Positions 28,330 through 37,303 of a DNA stretch of 64,000 nucleotides are shown piece by piece. The notes under the pieces are model-generated. The model was not told where the DNA came from and searched no databases. It saw only the letters and a program-made list of their open reading frames with translations. The DNA lies in the NCBI GenBank assembly GCA_021740625.1, contig JAIOZK010000013.1, positions 1 through 64,000 on the forward strand, written 5' to 3'. Both the position numbers and the translations under genes were made by a program. This DNA comes from Bacteroidales bacterium. GTDB taxonomy: Bacteria > Bacteroidota > Bacteroidia > Bacteroidales > JAIOZK01. Positions within the stretch are counted from its first letter, which is position 1; each line of letters opens with the position of its first letter.

Positions 28330-30273
28330 ATGAAACTAAACCATAACTTTACTGATACAAAATATTTTGCAGGTTTTGTATTTCTCCTTCTGGCATTATT
28401 CGCAATTACAATTTGGTATTTTAACGAGATGCCACGGGGAGGAGCTGATAATTTCGCTCATTACTGGTTAAGCAAAAATAGCTTTGAGAAACCTTCCAAT
28501 CTTCTAAACTTATGGGGAAAGCCTGTATTTACTCTTATCAATGCTCCTTTTGCATATTTTGGTTTTAAAGCGGCCCAGTTAACAAATGTTTTTCTTGTTT
28601 TGCTCACTTGTTTGTTATCATTTCTAATCCTCAACACTCTTTCAAAAAACAAAAACAATGTACTGGTCATGTTATTTGTTATGTTTTCACCCATGTATTT
28701 GGTTCTCATGACAACTGTTTTGACAGAAATTGTATTTAGCTTCATCCTTTTATGTTCCATCTTATCGTTTTTCAGAAAAAACTATGTTGCCAGTTCATTA
28801 ATCATATCTCTATTGCCTTTTGCCAGAACAGAAGGTATTGTAATAATTCCCATTTTTATTCTTGCTTTTGCATTGAAGAAAAAATACCTTTCTATTTTAA
28901 TGTTGCCTGCGGCCACACTTATTATCTGCATTATTGGAGCTTTCGTATATGGCGATATATTGTGGTTAATTCACAGATTTCCTTACAGAGGAGCTGAAAA
29001 CATATATGGTAGTGGTAGTTTGTTGCATTTCACGGAGAACTTCTATTTAATAGCAGGCATTCCTCTTACTTTGTTTTTTGTATTGGGGCTAATCACAAAA
29101 ATTAAGGAACTGTTTCAACCAATATCAAATGAGAAACAAGTTTCTTATGAATTCTTGCTCATTATCCTTCCACTTTTTGCCTACTTTGGAGCACATAGTA
29201 TAGCCTGGTTTCTGGGAGCGGGAGGTTCACTTGGCTTGCTAAGGGTAATGGGAGCCGTGCTACCCCTGGTGGCAATTGTATCATTCTGGGGGTTTAACCA
29301 GGTGCTGAAAACCATCAAAAAAAGAAACCTCAATTTAATTGTAATTTTTGTGGTCCTTTTATGGATTATCATAGAACCCTTCAGGTTGTATACCATTCCT
29401 ATGAAGTGGGGTGAGTTGGAAAAGACAATTATGAGAAGTGCCGATTGGTTGAATGGTTCCAATTATAAAACCAATGATGTACACTTTTTTCATCCCCAGT
29501 ACTATGAATTTTTAGAAGGACAGGAGGGCAGATCAAATAATCAAATCTGGTGTAAAAATAACTCGATTCCAGAGAAAATGATCAATGAAGGGGATTTACT
29601 TATCTGGGATTCACAATTTGGACCAAATGAAGGAGGATTATCGAAACAAGCTGCAATATCAAATAATAACCTCGAATTAATTAACATTTTTAAACCTGAA
29701 ACTGATCTGAAATTATACAATAATAAAAGGTTTGAGATCCTTGTTTTTCGTTATCAAAAAAATATTCACACAGATAATTTTCGCAAATTAATGGATATTC
29801 TAGGCAATCCGGAATTTACCGGTGAATTGATTTTCGAAAAAAAAATATTTCCCCAATCAAAAGCGAATTTGCTGGTCAGTGACACAATGAAAAAATTTCA
29901 AAATGAATTTATTCTTGGTTATGACAAAGAATTAACGGATTTAACAAAGAATTTTATAAATCTAGGATTTGTTTTCAATACAGTTTTATCCTGCAATGAA
30001 TGTGCTGATTTAAATAAGATCTTTTTAGTTTCGGAATTACTTAATGATAATAAATTGGTCAGGTACACTTCCGTCAAAATGGAAAATTCATTACAACCGG
30101 AAAATTCCGAATTTAGATGGCTTAATTTGCACCTTAATGTAAACACCAGGGAAGTTGATTGTAATAGACTCAAAGTTTACATCTGGAATCCTGGTCAAAA
30201 AAGCATAATATTGAAAAAAATGGATCTTAAGATTTATGACAGGAACTCCAAAAACAACCTAAAATCCTCATAG
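28330..30273 (+). CDS. GT-C-like membrane glycosyltransferase, uncertain
   Basis: 647-residue protein with about ten transmembrane helices in the first ~365 residues and a soluble C-terminal region of ~280 residues. The first periplasmic loop carries MPRGGADNFAHYW with Asp40, in the place where GT-C enzymes keep a catalytic acidic residue. FARTEGIVIIP is another GT-C-like helix motif. The gene is more AT-rich than its neighbours and uses more A/T-ending codons, suggesting acquisition. The sugar and acceptor are unknown; it may transfer a residue from a polyprenyl-phosphate donor to a periplasmic glycan or lipid. Confidence 0.6.
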   Translation: MKLNHNFTDTKYFAGFVFLLLALFAITIWYFNEMPRGGADNFAHYWLSKNSFEKPSNLLNLWGKPVFTLINAPFAYFGFKAAQLTNVFLVLLTCLLSFLILNTLSKNKNNVLVMLFVMFSPMYLVLMTTVLTEIVFSFILLCSILSFFRKNYVASSLIISLLPFARTEGIVIIPIFILAFALKKKYLSILMLPAATLIICIIGAFVYGDILWLIHRFPYRGAENIYGSGSLLHFTENFYLIAGIPLTLFFVLGLITKIKELFQPISNEKQVSYEFLLIILPLFAYFGAHSIAWFLGAGGSLGLLRVMGAVLPLVAIVSFWGFNQVLKTIKKRNLNLIVIFVVLLWIIIEPFRLYTIPMKWGELEKTIMRSADWLNGSNYKTNDVHFFHPQYYEFLEGQEGRSNNQIWCKNNSIPEKMINEGDLLIWDSQFGPNEGGLSKQAAISNNNLELINIFKPETDLKLYNNKRFEILVFRYQKNIHTDNFRKLMDILGNPEFTGELIFEKKIFPQSKANLLVSDTMKKFQNEFILGYDKELTDLTKNFINLGFVFNTVLSCNECADLNKIFLVSELLNDNKLVRYTSVKMENSLQPENSEFRWLNLHLNVNTREVDCNRLKVYIWNPGQKSIILKKMDLKIYDRNSKNNLKSS

Positions 30274-30333
30274 CATCCGAATTATACAAAATCCACCGAA
30301 TCCTGATAATTTATATTTTCACAAATAAAGTAT

Positions 30334-31740
30334 TTAGTTTTCCTCTTTCCCTGCTTCTGCAGATTCATAATCCGGTGTTTTTATCAGGGACTGATAGTTT
30401 GGAGGGTATTTTTTTTTCATCAATATTTTCCAGTAGGCCTCCTTTGTCATACTATCATAATGCAATAAGGTTATGGAATACTGATAAATCTGAAAAAAGT
30501 TTAAATAAATGAAAAAGATAAAAACTAATGCGGTGATCATTCTCCACCAAACAGCACGACGTGAAAAATAATGTATAAATGCTGCCAGTGGAAATGCAAA
30601 TACAGGATAAGTATCGATCATTGGCCTGGAGCCATAACTGCCACCATACCACCATGCCCACCAACTAAATATTATGTAAATATTTATCAGCGAAAAAATG
30701 ATTATTGGAAGTGTAAATCGTTTTATATAAGTGGGAAGAAAAAACAAGCCTATAATACTGAATGTCATTACCGGGGTGTAAACCAGCCAGCCTTTCCGGT
30801 AGCTAAGCAAACCATCCATGATGTGAGGATTATCAAAATAAAAATTCTCGGATCCGTATGTATAATATACATAATGGCCTGTGACAATTTTCCAGTAGAT
30901 TAATTGGGGGATAAGAAATATAAATGTCGAAATGGCAATAAAAATAAGATGCCTGAAGTTTTGGCGGAAGAAGCGGAATTTTTTTTGAAGTGGGTTCTTT
31001 TCAAATAAAAAAATCAGGATTGGCAATAATACTATAATAATATTGGTGGGTCTGATAAGGGCTATTAGCCCCAAAATAAGTCCTGTGATCACGGAAAGCC
31101 AAAAAGAAGGTTGTTTAAGCCATTTGAGAGAAAAATAAATAAACATGCTTATCAGGGCAAAGCTGTATACATGCGACATTCCGGGTTCCAATGTTACATA
31201 ATACAGTAAATTTGTGGCAAGTACTAAGATCATGATCAGAATCGCAACAGTTCTGTCAGTAAAGTAACTTATCATTGTTTTCCTCAAAAATATCAGACCA
31301 ATTGCCAGATAGCTCAAGGCAGCAATAAAAATCATAAAATAATAGGGTTTGGAATAACCATGATTTTCATAGTTCTTATCCAAAGAAGCATAAAGATGAG
31401 CAATTGAAAAGAAAGGCAACCAGCAAAATGCGTTTCCCATACTCATTTTCAAAACCGGTTTATTTATTGGGGATTTTTTTGTCCATAATTTGTTCTTTGC
31501 AATTTCATCGGGCAGACTTTTACCAAATTCGAAACCAATGTCGTGGTGAACTAAAATTGCAGGTAAATAAGCATAGTAACTAATCACATCATGAACAACG
31601 ACCTTATCGTAGTTCCACTTTTCAAAATAAAATCCCATTATCAATGATATGATTACTGTTAGAACTATTGCAAATTGCGAACTTCGACTTCTCAAACGAT
31701 GAAAGGAATCTTGCAAAGTATTGAATGAGGCAATTTTCAT
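30334..31740 (-). CDS. Multipass membrane protein, probable GT-C glycosyltransferase
   Basis: 468 residues from ATG31740 (an upstream in-frame ATG at 31791 lies upstream of the -7 box). About eleven hydrophobic segments. The first loop has HDVISYYAYLPAILVHHDIGF, with an Asp and paired Tyr in the position of the catalytic loop of PMT-like enzymes, and IRPTNIIIVLLP resembles the mid-protein GT-C motif. AWWYGGSYGSRPMIDTYPVFAFPL in the second half is also seen in dolichyl-phosphate-mannose-mannosyltransferase-like proteins. AT-rich like the preceding gene, with which it converges. Substrate not assignable. Confidence 0.6.
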   Translation of the reverse strand: MKIASFNTLQDSFHRLRSRSSQFAIVLTVIISLIMGFYFEKWNYDKVVVHDVISYYAYLPAILVHHDIGFEFGKSLPDEIAKNKLWTKKSPINKPVLKMSMGNAFCWLPFFSIAHLYASLDKNYENHGYSKPYYFMIFIAALSYLAIGLIFLRKTMISYFTDRTVAILIMILVLATNLLYYVTLEPGMSHVYSFALISMFIYFSLKWLKQPSFWLSVITGLILGLIALIRPTNIIIVLLPILIFLFEKNPLQKKFRFFRQNFRHLIFIAISTFIFLIPQLIYWKIVTGHYVYYTYGSENFYFDNPHIMDGLLSYRKGWLVYTPVMTFSIIGLFFLPTYIKRFTLPIIIFSLINIYIIFSWWAWWYGGSYGSRPMIDTYPVFAFPLAAFIHYFSRRAVWWRMITALVFIFFIYLNFFQIYQYSITLLHYDSMTKEAYWKILMKKKYPPNYQSLIKTPDYESAEAGKEEN

Positions 31741-31768
31741 TATAATCCTAAATTTCTCTATTACCGGG

Positions 31769-31776
31769 CAAAAGTA
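31769..31776 (-). promoter_or_regulatory. -7 box (TACTTTTG) for the 30.3-31.7 kb gene
   Basis: Minus-strand TACTTTTG fits TAnnTTTG and lies 28 nt upstream of ATG31740. This supports the shorter protein start. Confidence 0.45.
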
Positions 31777-31839
31777 CTTATTTTGCATCATTATTTTATT
31801 AGATTGTAATTATCTTTACACCACTTAAAAAAATCAATT

Positions 31840-33468
31840 ATGATCAGCGACTGGATCAGAACAAACCGGATTTATGTTATTCTTGCGATTTCTGTAGTTT
31901 CATTTGTCATCCTGAAGATCCCGGATTTAAAACTGCCCTTTTACTGGGACGAAGCCTGGCCCTTCAGCCACGCGATTTTCAAACTTTATGAACATGGGCT
32001 CAGTTTCTCACCGGATGCCATACCTACAGAGATCTCCCGCGGGCATCCCATACTTTTTCACTTTCTCACCGTGATATGGATGAACATCTTCGGCACCAGC
32101 CTGCTCGCCATGAACAGTTTCCCGCTCTTTCTTTCGGTCATCCTGTTGCTTGCGGTTTTCTTTGTTGGCAAAGGCCTGTTCAACAAGGAAACTGGTTTGA
32201 TCGCAACCCTGCTGCTGGGATTCCAGGCAGTCTTTGTAGCACAGGCAAGTTTTCTGCTGCTTGAGGTGCAGTTATCCCTGTTTTTGCTGCTCATGTTTTA
32301 TTTTCATATCAAAAGAAAATACATTTGGTTTGTGCTTTTTGGCGCAGCAGCGATATTAACCAAAGAAACGGCTGTCTTCGGCATCATTACGCTCATGATC
32401 TGGGAGTTCGCCAGGCTGTTCTTTCCGAAAGCATACAGCAGCAACTTTAAACAATTCCTACTCAGGGAGCTGATACTGATCATTCCGGTAGCCATCGCAT
32501 CCATTTATTATATTTCACAAAAGTTCATCCACGGCTGGCTCTTTTTCCCCACCCATGTGGATTTTATTTCCTGGGAGTTTCAAGACATTCGGGAAAAGCT
32601 TTGGGTGAGCATCGGTTTCATCTTTTTTGAACAGGGCAGGTACCTTATTACATTATTGTTGATCCTTATCCTGGCTTTTCGATATTATTTCCTGCGCAAG
32701 AAGTTTGAGCGAAAAAACTGGGAAGTCACCCAACTCTTCATGCTCTTTATCATTTTGTTTATCATACTCAGTTCGATCAATTTCCTGTCGGACCGCTATC
32801 TGCTTTGCACCCTCCCCTTTTTCCTGCTGGTTTTTGCTTATGCACTGCAAGACACATTTCAATTCAAACCATTTTTTACCGTATTCGGAACCCTGATCAT
32901 CATTGCCATCCTGGCAGATTTCCTTACACAGACAGAAAATACCCAGGACAGCACCCTGGGCTACCGCGACCAGGTGGAAGTGCATCGGCAGATGGTGGAA
33001 TATTGCGAAGAACAAAACCTTTATGATAAAGACATTTACACACATTTCCTGATGCAGGTGAATCTAACAAGCCCTTATGCGGGCTATCTTTCGGATACTT
33101 CAAAAAGATTTACCCGTGTCAGCGATCAATTTAACCAGGATACGGATTATTGCATTTTCTCCAACATTGAATACAGCCCTGAATTCAGCCGGATCAGGAA
33201 ATGGTACAATCTTGAACTGGAAAAGAAATTCCGGGAAAATCTTGCCTGGGTGGAATTGTTCAAGGTAAAACCCACTACAACCGAACAGGATTCAGTAATG
33301 CAGGTAAAATTCAGTAAACTGGTGGAACGTTTCATCCAAGAGATCAAGAATAAGGATGAATGGCTTGAATCCATACGTTTAAAGGCTCTGCGTGAAGGAG
33401 TGCCGCTGGATACCATGATCAGACGGGATGCCGTTTACATGGCGAGTCAGGAAATGGAAGAAAAATAA
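31840..33468 (+). CDS. Glycosyltransferase family 39-like membrane protein (PMT/ArnT type)
   Basis: 542 residues with about 10-11 transmembrane helices in the first 360 and a soluble tail. The first periplasmic loop KLPFYWDEAWPFSHA contains the Asp37-Glu38 pair characteristic of PMT/ArnT enzymes, which transfer sugars from polyprenyl-phosphate donors to protein or lipid A. ILTKETAVFGI corresponds to a conserved helix. The C-terminal 170 residues are soluble and rich in Glu/Lys. GC content is closer to the genome average than that of the two preceding genes. Confidence 0.75.
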   Translation: MISDWIRTNRIYVILAISVVSFVILKIPDLKLPFYWDEAWPFSHAIFKLYEHGLSFSPDAIPTEISRGHPILFHFLTVIWMNIFGTSLLAMNSFPLFLSVILLLAVFFVGKGLFNKETGLIATLLLGFQAVFVAQASFLLLEVQLSLFLLLMFYFHIKRKYIWFVLFGAAAILTKETAVFGIITLMIWEFARLFFPKAYSSNFKQFLLRELILIIPVAIASIYYISQKFIHGWLFFPTHVDFISWEFQDIREKLWVSIGFIFFEQGRYLITLLLILILAFRYYFLRKKFERKNWEVTQLFMLFIILFIILSSINFLSDRYLLCTLPFFLLVFAYALQDTFQFKPFFTVFGTLIIIAILADFLTQTENTQDSTLGYRDQVEVHRQMVEYCEEQNLYDKDIYTHFLMQVNLTSPYAGYLSDTSKRFTRVSDQFNQDTDYCIFSNIEYSPEFSRIRKWYNLELEKKFRENLAWVELFKVKPTTTEQDSVMQVKFSKLVERFIQEIKNKDEWLESIRLKALREGVPLDTMIRRDAVYMASQEMEEK

Positions 33469-33680
33469 TCGGTGTAAAAGCAGATTTAATTGATTTTAGG
33501 AATTTGGAAATAATAATAGCTGATCTGTGTACGTTGCCGAGTTTGATGTAAATGTTAATCCGTTTAAAATTAAATAATTTGACTGCATTGGGGATTGCTA
33601 ATAACAAGAATATTTTAAATTCTCGAATTTATCATTTTGCAATTATTGTGTAATTTCGCTGCTGATTTTTATTTTTCAAT

Positions 33681-34958
33681 ATGACTAGAGTTTTAAAAAT
33701 TTTTTCTTTTGTAGTTATCAGCCTGTTTACACTCTCCATTTTTGGATGGATGTCTTATCATATATCTGAAGGAGATAAAAAATTTGGTTTTCTTACAGAA
33801 CCTGTAAAATTCATGTATTCTTTTCCGGATTTGTTTACTGAATCAGTTGAAGAAGCAAAAACATTTGCACTTCCAAAAACATTTATCAAAACCCCTACTG
33901 ATTTTAAAACAATCAACAAACTTGAATCCGACTTCATCGTATTATCGGCCTATTCCGACACAAGCAACTCACGCACTGTGGCTTTGATCAATCTTAAAAA
34001 TGACTCCATATTGCACAAATGGACATTTGGCGGAAAAATAGAAGAGCACAAGAGAATATGGAATCCTTTATTACTTCCGGAGAAAAACCTGGTTTACTCT
34101 TTTAATGGTTTTAGCTTAACCAGGGTTGACTCCATGTCAAATGTCATCTGGGATCAGAATGAAATATGGCCCCACCATTCCATGAATATTGACAGTCATG
34201 GAGATATCTGGGTATGTACTTATGCCCCGGTATGGTATGCCACGGGCTTTTATAAGTTAGATGGAAAGAGTATTTTCTTTAAAGATGAATATATCACAAA
34301 GATAGATAGTGAAACAGGGGAAATTCTTTTTCAAAAATCAATCGCTGAGATTTTAAAAGAGAATAATCTTGCAAATCATCTGTTGAAATCAGGAAATATA
34401 TGGGATCCGATTCATTCAAATGACATCCAGCCTGCACTAAAAACTACTCCTTATTACAAAAAAGATGATGTTTTTATCAGTGCAAAAAGCCTGTCAGCAA
34501 TTCTGCACTACAGACCTAAAACAAATGAATTGATCGATGTCATTGAAGGACCATTTTCTGATCAGCACGATGTAGACTTCTATAATGACACCAGCCTGGT
34601 ATTCTTTAACAACAATTTTAACGCTGTTTCAACCAAAGAATTCAGGTCTCCGCCAAAAGACTCCACAAGGCTGCTGTTTGCCGGAGATCTTTATTCACAA
34701 ATAATGTGTTATAATTTCATGGACGAAAGTTTTTCCTTCATAGGAGATTCTATTTTTAAGGCTAACAAAATTTTTACCGTATCTGAAGGACTTGTTGAGT
34801 TTTACGAGGATGACGCCTACTTTGTAGAAGAACAGAATTCAGGAATACTTTGGATCATTAAAGATGATGAAGTCATTTATAAGAACGTGCTCAAATCCAT
34901 TCATAAAGGATTTCATAATTTACCCAACTGGACAAGAATAATAGAAGTATATGATTGA
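33681..34958 (+). CDS. Arylsulfotransferase-like (ASST family) membrane-anchored protein
   Basis: 425 residues: one N-terminal transmembrane helix (about 8-27) and an extracytoplasmic beta-propeller-like domain. HHSMNIDSHGDIWVCT (about 167-182), DPIHSNDIQPAL, a SAKSLSAILHYRP strand and GPFSDQHDVDFY match the pattern of the ASST/arylsulfotransferase family, in which histidines on successive blades form the active site. ASST moves sulfate between phenolic compounds without PAPS. It precedes a small membrane protein and a PAPS-type sulfotransferase, so the trio may handle sulfate groups at the envelope; function is inferred and could instead be structural. Confidence 0.6.
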   Translation: MTRVLKIFSFVVISLFTLSIFGWMSYHISEGDKKFGFLTEPVKFMYSFPDLFTESVEEAKTFALPKTFIKTPTDFKTINKLESDFIVLSAYSDTSNSRTVALINLKNDSILHKWTFGGKIEEHKRIWNPLLLPEKNLVYSFNGFSLTRVDSMSNVIWDQNEIWPHHSMNIDSHGDIWVCTYAPVWYATGFYKLDGKSIFFKDEYITKIDSETGEILFQKSIAEILKENNLANHLLKSGNIWDPIHSNDIQPALKTTPYYKKDDVFISAKSLSAILHYRPKTNELIDVIEGPFSDQHDVDFYNDTSLVFFNNNFNAVSTKEFRSPPKDSTRLLFAGDLYSQIMCYNFMDESFSFIGDSIFKANKIFTVSEGLVEFYEDDAYFVEEQNSGILWIIKDDEVIYKNVLKSIHKGFHNLPNWTRIIEVYD

Positions 34959-35097
34959 TTTGCTTTACATAGGACCCGGACTGGGCATTGGAACGATCAT
35001 CCTGATATTCGTTATCGGGGGGATTGTTGTTTTTTCATTTGGTTACATTTTCTGGCTGAAGTTCAGGCGTTTTTTCAAAAAGAAGAAAAAAAAGTAA
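34951..35097 (+). CDS. Small membrane protein, 48 aa
   Basis: A 48-codon frame starts in an 8-nt overlap with the end of the ASST-like gene (ATGATTGA) and stops 3 nt before the sulfotransferase ATG. It encodes a short N-terminus with LYIGPGLGIGT, a single hydrophobic helix (about residues 9-35) and a strongly basic tail of eight consecutive lysine or phenylalanine-lysine residues. The tight packing on both sides argues that it is real. I do not recognise a named family; topology would be N-out, C-in by the positive-inside rule. Confidence 0.6.
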   Translation: MIDLLYIGPGLGIGTIILIFVIGGIVVFSFGYIFWLKFRRFFKKKKKK

Positions 35098-35100
35098 CGC

Positions 35101-36504
35101 ATGTTATTCTACGCCATACTTTTTGTCAGTTTCTTTTTGGTTGCCCTGATCATACGTTTGTACCGGTCTGTTTTTCATGATCTGGCTCAGAACAGCCTGG
35201 CCCTGGTCAACGCCCTTTTATCCGGTCATGAAGAGGATGTAAAAATCAAACAGGTCGAAAAAAACACCAACAGACTCCTCTTTTCTCTCCTGAAGATGCT
35301 ACTAACCCTGCTTGTTGCCTTTGCAATTGGCAGTATACCTGTTGTAATCTATGTTGTTATTACAAAAGCCGATTTTAGTAGCCTGGATTTCTCTTCCTTT
35401 TATTCCATACTCTTCATCTCCCTGGGGGCAACAGCTCCATTTGTAATTCCGGCAAAGAAAAAAAAGGAAACCGGCTATTCAGAACTTTCGCAATTACTGC
35501 ATCATCTGGCGCTTGATAATTACAACATTTCAAAAAAGCTTTTCAGGAAGGAAACAAAAAAAATCATTCGCAGAAAAGGACTTGAAAAACGAAAGGACTT
35601 TGTCATCATTTCAGGGCTGGCCAGAGCAGGCACTACCAGTTTAATGAACGATTTATCCAGGATCGATGATTTTGTTTCTCTGAGTTATGCAAACATGCCT
35701 TTCTTAATGTGCCCCAACCTATGGGCAAAGTTTTACAAGCCAAAAACAAATCATCTGAAAGAGCGCAGCCACAAAGATGGTATCATGATCGGCCTGAACT
35801 CGAACGAGGCACTTGAGGAATACTTTTTTAAAGTAAAAGCGGATGATTCGTACATTCAGGAAACACATCTGCTGGAATACAATATAAAAGAAGAAGATTA
35901 TTCCGATTACCTCGATTACCAGAACATCGTCAAACTTGATAATAAGAAAATATACCTCGCAAAAAACAATAATTTCATCCTCAGGTATAAATCGATGCGC
36001 GCTTTTAATGAGGATTTCCTGATGGTCATTTTATACCGGGATCCATTAACACATGCAGCATCATTATTGGAAAAACAGCGGTATTATTCATCCCTGCAAA
36101 AAGAAGACGCCTTCGTCCTCGAATACATGAACTGGCTCGCACACCATGAATTCGGATTGAATCAAAAGCCCTTTGTTTTTAGTGATTCAAAGGATTTTCT
36201 GAATACCGACAAAAATTCGATAAACTTCTGGCTGGAGTCCTGGATAAACTATTACCGTTATGTTTTGACCTTACAACACCCCAATACGATACTCATCAAT
36301 TACAATGCATATTGCGAAAATCCTGAAGAAGTCATTAGAACCATCGTAAAAAAAACAGGAATACAAACAAGCATTCCGGACTACCAAGCTTTTAAAAACA
36401 AAAGGAAAACCGATGCAAAAGCATCCAAAGAATTGCTTGAGGAAGCACAGGAGATATTCGGGAAACTAACCAATAAATCTAACCTTAGCGCCCTGGCGCC
36501 TTAG
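35101..36504 (+). CDS. Membrane-anchored sulfotransferase family protein
   Basis: 467 residues. An N-terminal membrane module has three hydrophobic segments (about 1-19, 60-88, 96-116); a cytoplasmic sulfotransferase domain follows with the PAPS-binding loop SGLARAGTTSLM (171-182) and a 3'-phosphate-binding segment VILYRDPLTHAASLLEKQ. INYNAYCENPEEVI near the end is the typical C-terminal family element. It likely sulfates a membrane-associated lipid or glycan. The last residues (LSALAP) and the stop codon are encoded by a dispersed repeat (36484-36524), so the natural C-terminus may differ in relatives. Confidence 0.75.
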   Translation: MLFYAILFVSFFLVALIIRLYRSVFHDLAQNSLALVNALLSGHEEDVKIKQVEKNTNRLLFSLLKMLLTLLVAFAIGSIPVVIYVVITKADFSSLDFSSFYSILFISLGATAPFVIPAKKKKETGYSELSQLLHHLALDNYNISKKLFRKETKKIIRRKGLEKRKDFVIISGLARAGTTSLMNDLSRIDDFVSLSYANMPFLMCPNLWAKFYKPKTNHLKERSHKDGIMIGLNSNEALEEYFFKVKADDSYIQETHLLEYNIKEEDYSDYLDYQNIVKLDNKKIYLAKNNNFILRYKSMRAFNEDFLMVILYRDPLTHAASLLEKQRYYSSLQKEDAFVLEYMNWLAHHEFGLNQKPFVFSDSKDFLNTDKNSINFWLESWINYYRYVLTLQHPNTILINYNAYCENPEEVIRTIVKKTGIQTSIPDYQAFKNKRKTDAKASKELLEEAQEIFGKLTNKSNLSALAP

Positions 36505-36524
36505 CGGTTAAATTCCTTAGCGTC
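36484..36524. repeat. Dispersed CTTAGCGCC/GCGGTTAAATT repeat, copy 1
   Basis: The words CTTAGCG, TGGCGCCTT and GCGGTTAAATT form a short repeat that ends one gene and almost reaches the stop of the convergent GT2 gene. A related copy is at 46829-46869 (TGGCGCCTT ... GCGGTTAAATT). Confidence 0.6.
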
Positions 36525-36526
36525 TT

Positions 36527-37261
36527 CTATCTCAGGTAGCTCCTGTCAAAAAAATTATACTTCAGCACACACCAAAGCGCCCTGAAACCATCTTGTGCTC
36601 CGATCTTCTTGCCTTCCTGGTAAGTTCGCCCGTAATAAGAAATGCCCACCTCGTAAATGCGCACACCATGGATGCGGGAGATCTTGGCCGTGACTTCGGG
36701 CTCGAAACCGAAACGCTTTTCTTTCAGGTTCAGTTTTTTGATCATTTCCGATCGGAACATCTTATAACAGGTTTCCATGTCGGTAAGGTTGAGGTTGGTG
36801 AACATATTGCTCACCGAAGTCAAAAACTTATTGCCGATAGAATGCCAGAAAAACAGAATGCGGTGCGGATTTCCGCCCATGAAACGGCTGCCGTATACCA
36901 CGTCGGCATTGCCTTCTACAATTGGTTTCAGTAGGAGATTGTATTCGCGGGGATCGTATTCCAGGTCGGCATCCTGGATGATCAGAAATTCTCCTGTTGC
37001 TTTTTCTATGCCCGTATGCAGGGCCGCTCCCTTACCTTTGTTTATTTCATGGGTAAACAGTTTGATGTCCTGGGCAGGATTTGCCTGGATGATCTCCTCT
37101 ATTCTTCCTCTGGTATTATCGGCAGAGCAATCATCTATAAGAATTATCTCCTTTTTAATCCCATTAAGTAACTCAACCGCAAAAACTCTCTCCAGGATCT
37201 TATGGATCGTCCGTTCCTCGTTATAAGCAGGGATTACAATGCTCAGTTTCTCAATTTTCAT
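36527..37261 (-). CDS. Glycosyltransferase family 2 (DPM/DPG synthase-like)
   Basis: 244-residue soluble GT-A enzyme. [13 protein letters not shown] starts the fold, [10 protein letters not shown] and QDADLEYDP supply the acidic nucleotide/metal-binding residues, and [10 protein letters not shown] is the family segment typical of polyprenyl-phosphate glucose/mannose synthases. Without C-terminal membrane helices it resembles the soluble DPM1 type. It may provide the polyprenyl-phosphate sugar donor used by the nearby GT-C proteins (28-33 kb). Confidence 0.82.
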   Translation of the reverse strand: MKIEKLSIVIPAYNEERTIHKILERVFAVELLNGIKKEIILIDDCSADNTRGRIEEIIQANPAQDIKLFTHEINKGKGAALHTGIEKATGEFLIIQDADLEYDPREYNLLLKPIVEGNADVVYGSRFMGGNPHRILFFWHSIGNKFLTSVSNMFTNLNLTDMETCYKMFRSEMIKKLNLKEKRFGFEPEVTAKISRIHGVRIYEVGISYYGRTYQEGKKIGAQDGFRALWCVLKYNFFDRSYLR

Positions 37262-37303
37262 CTTTCTTCAAAATAAGGCACAAAAATGCAAATATTTTTA
37301 TAA

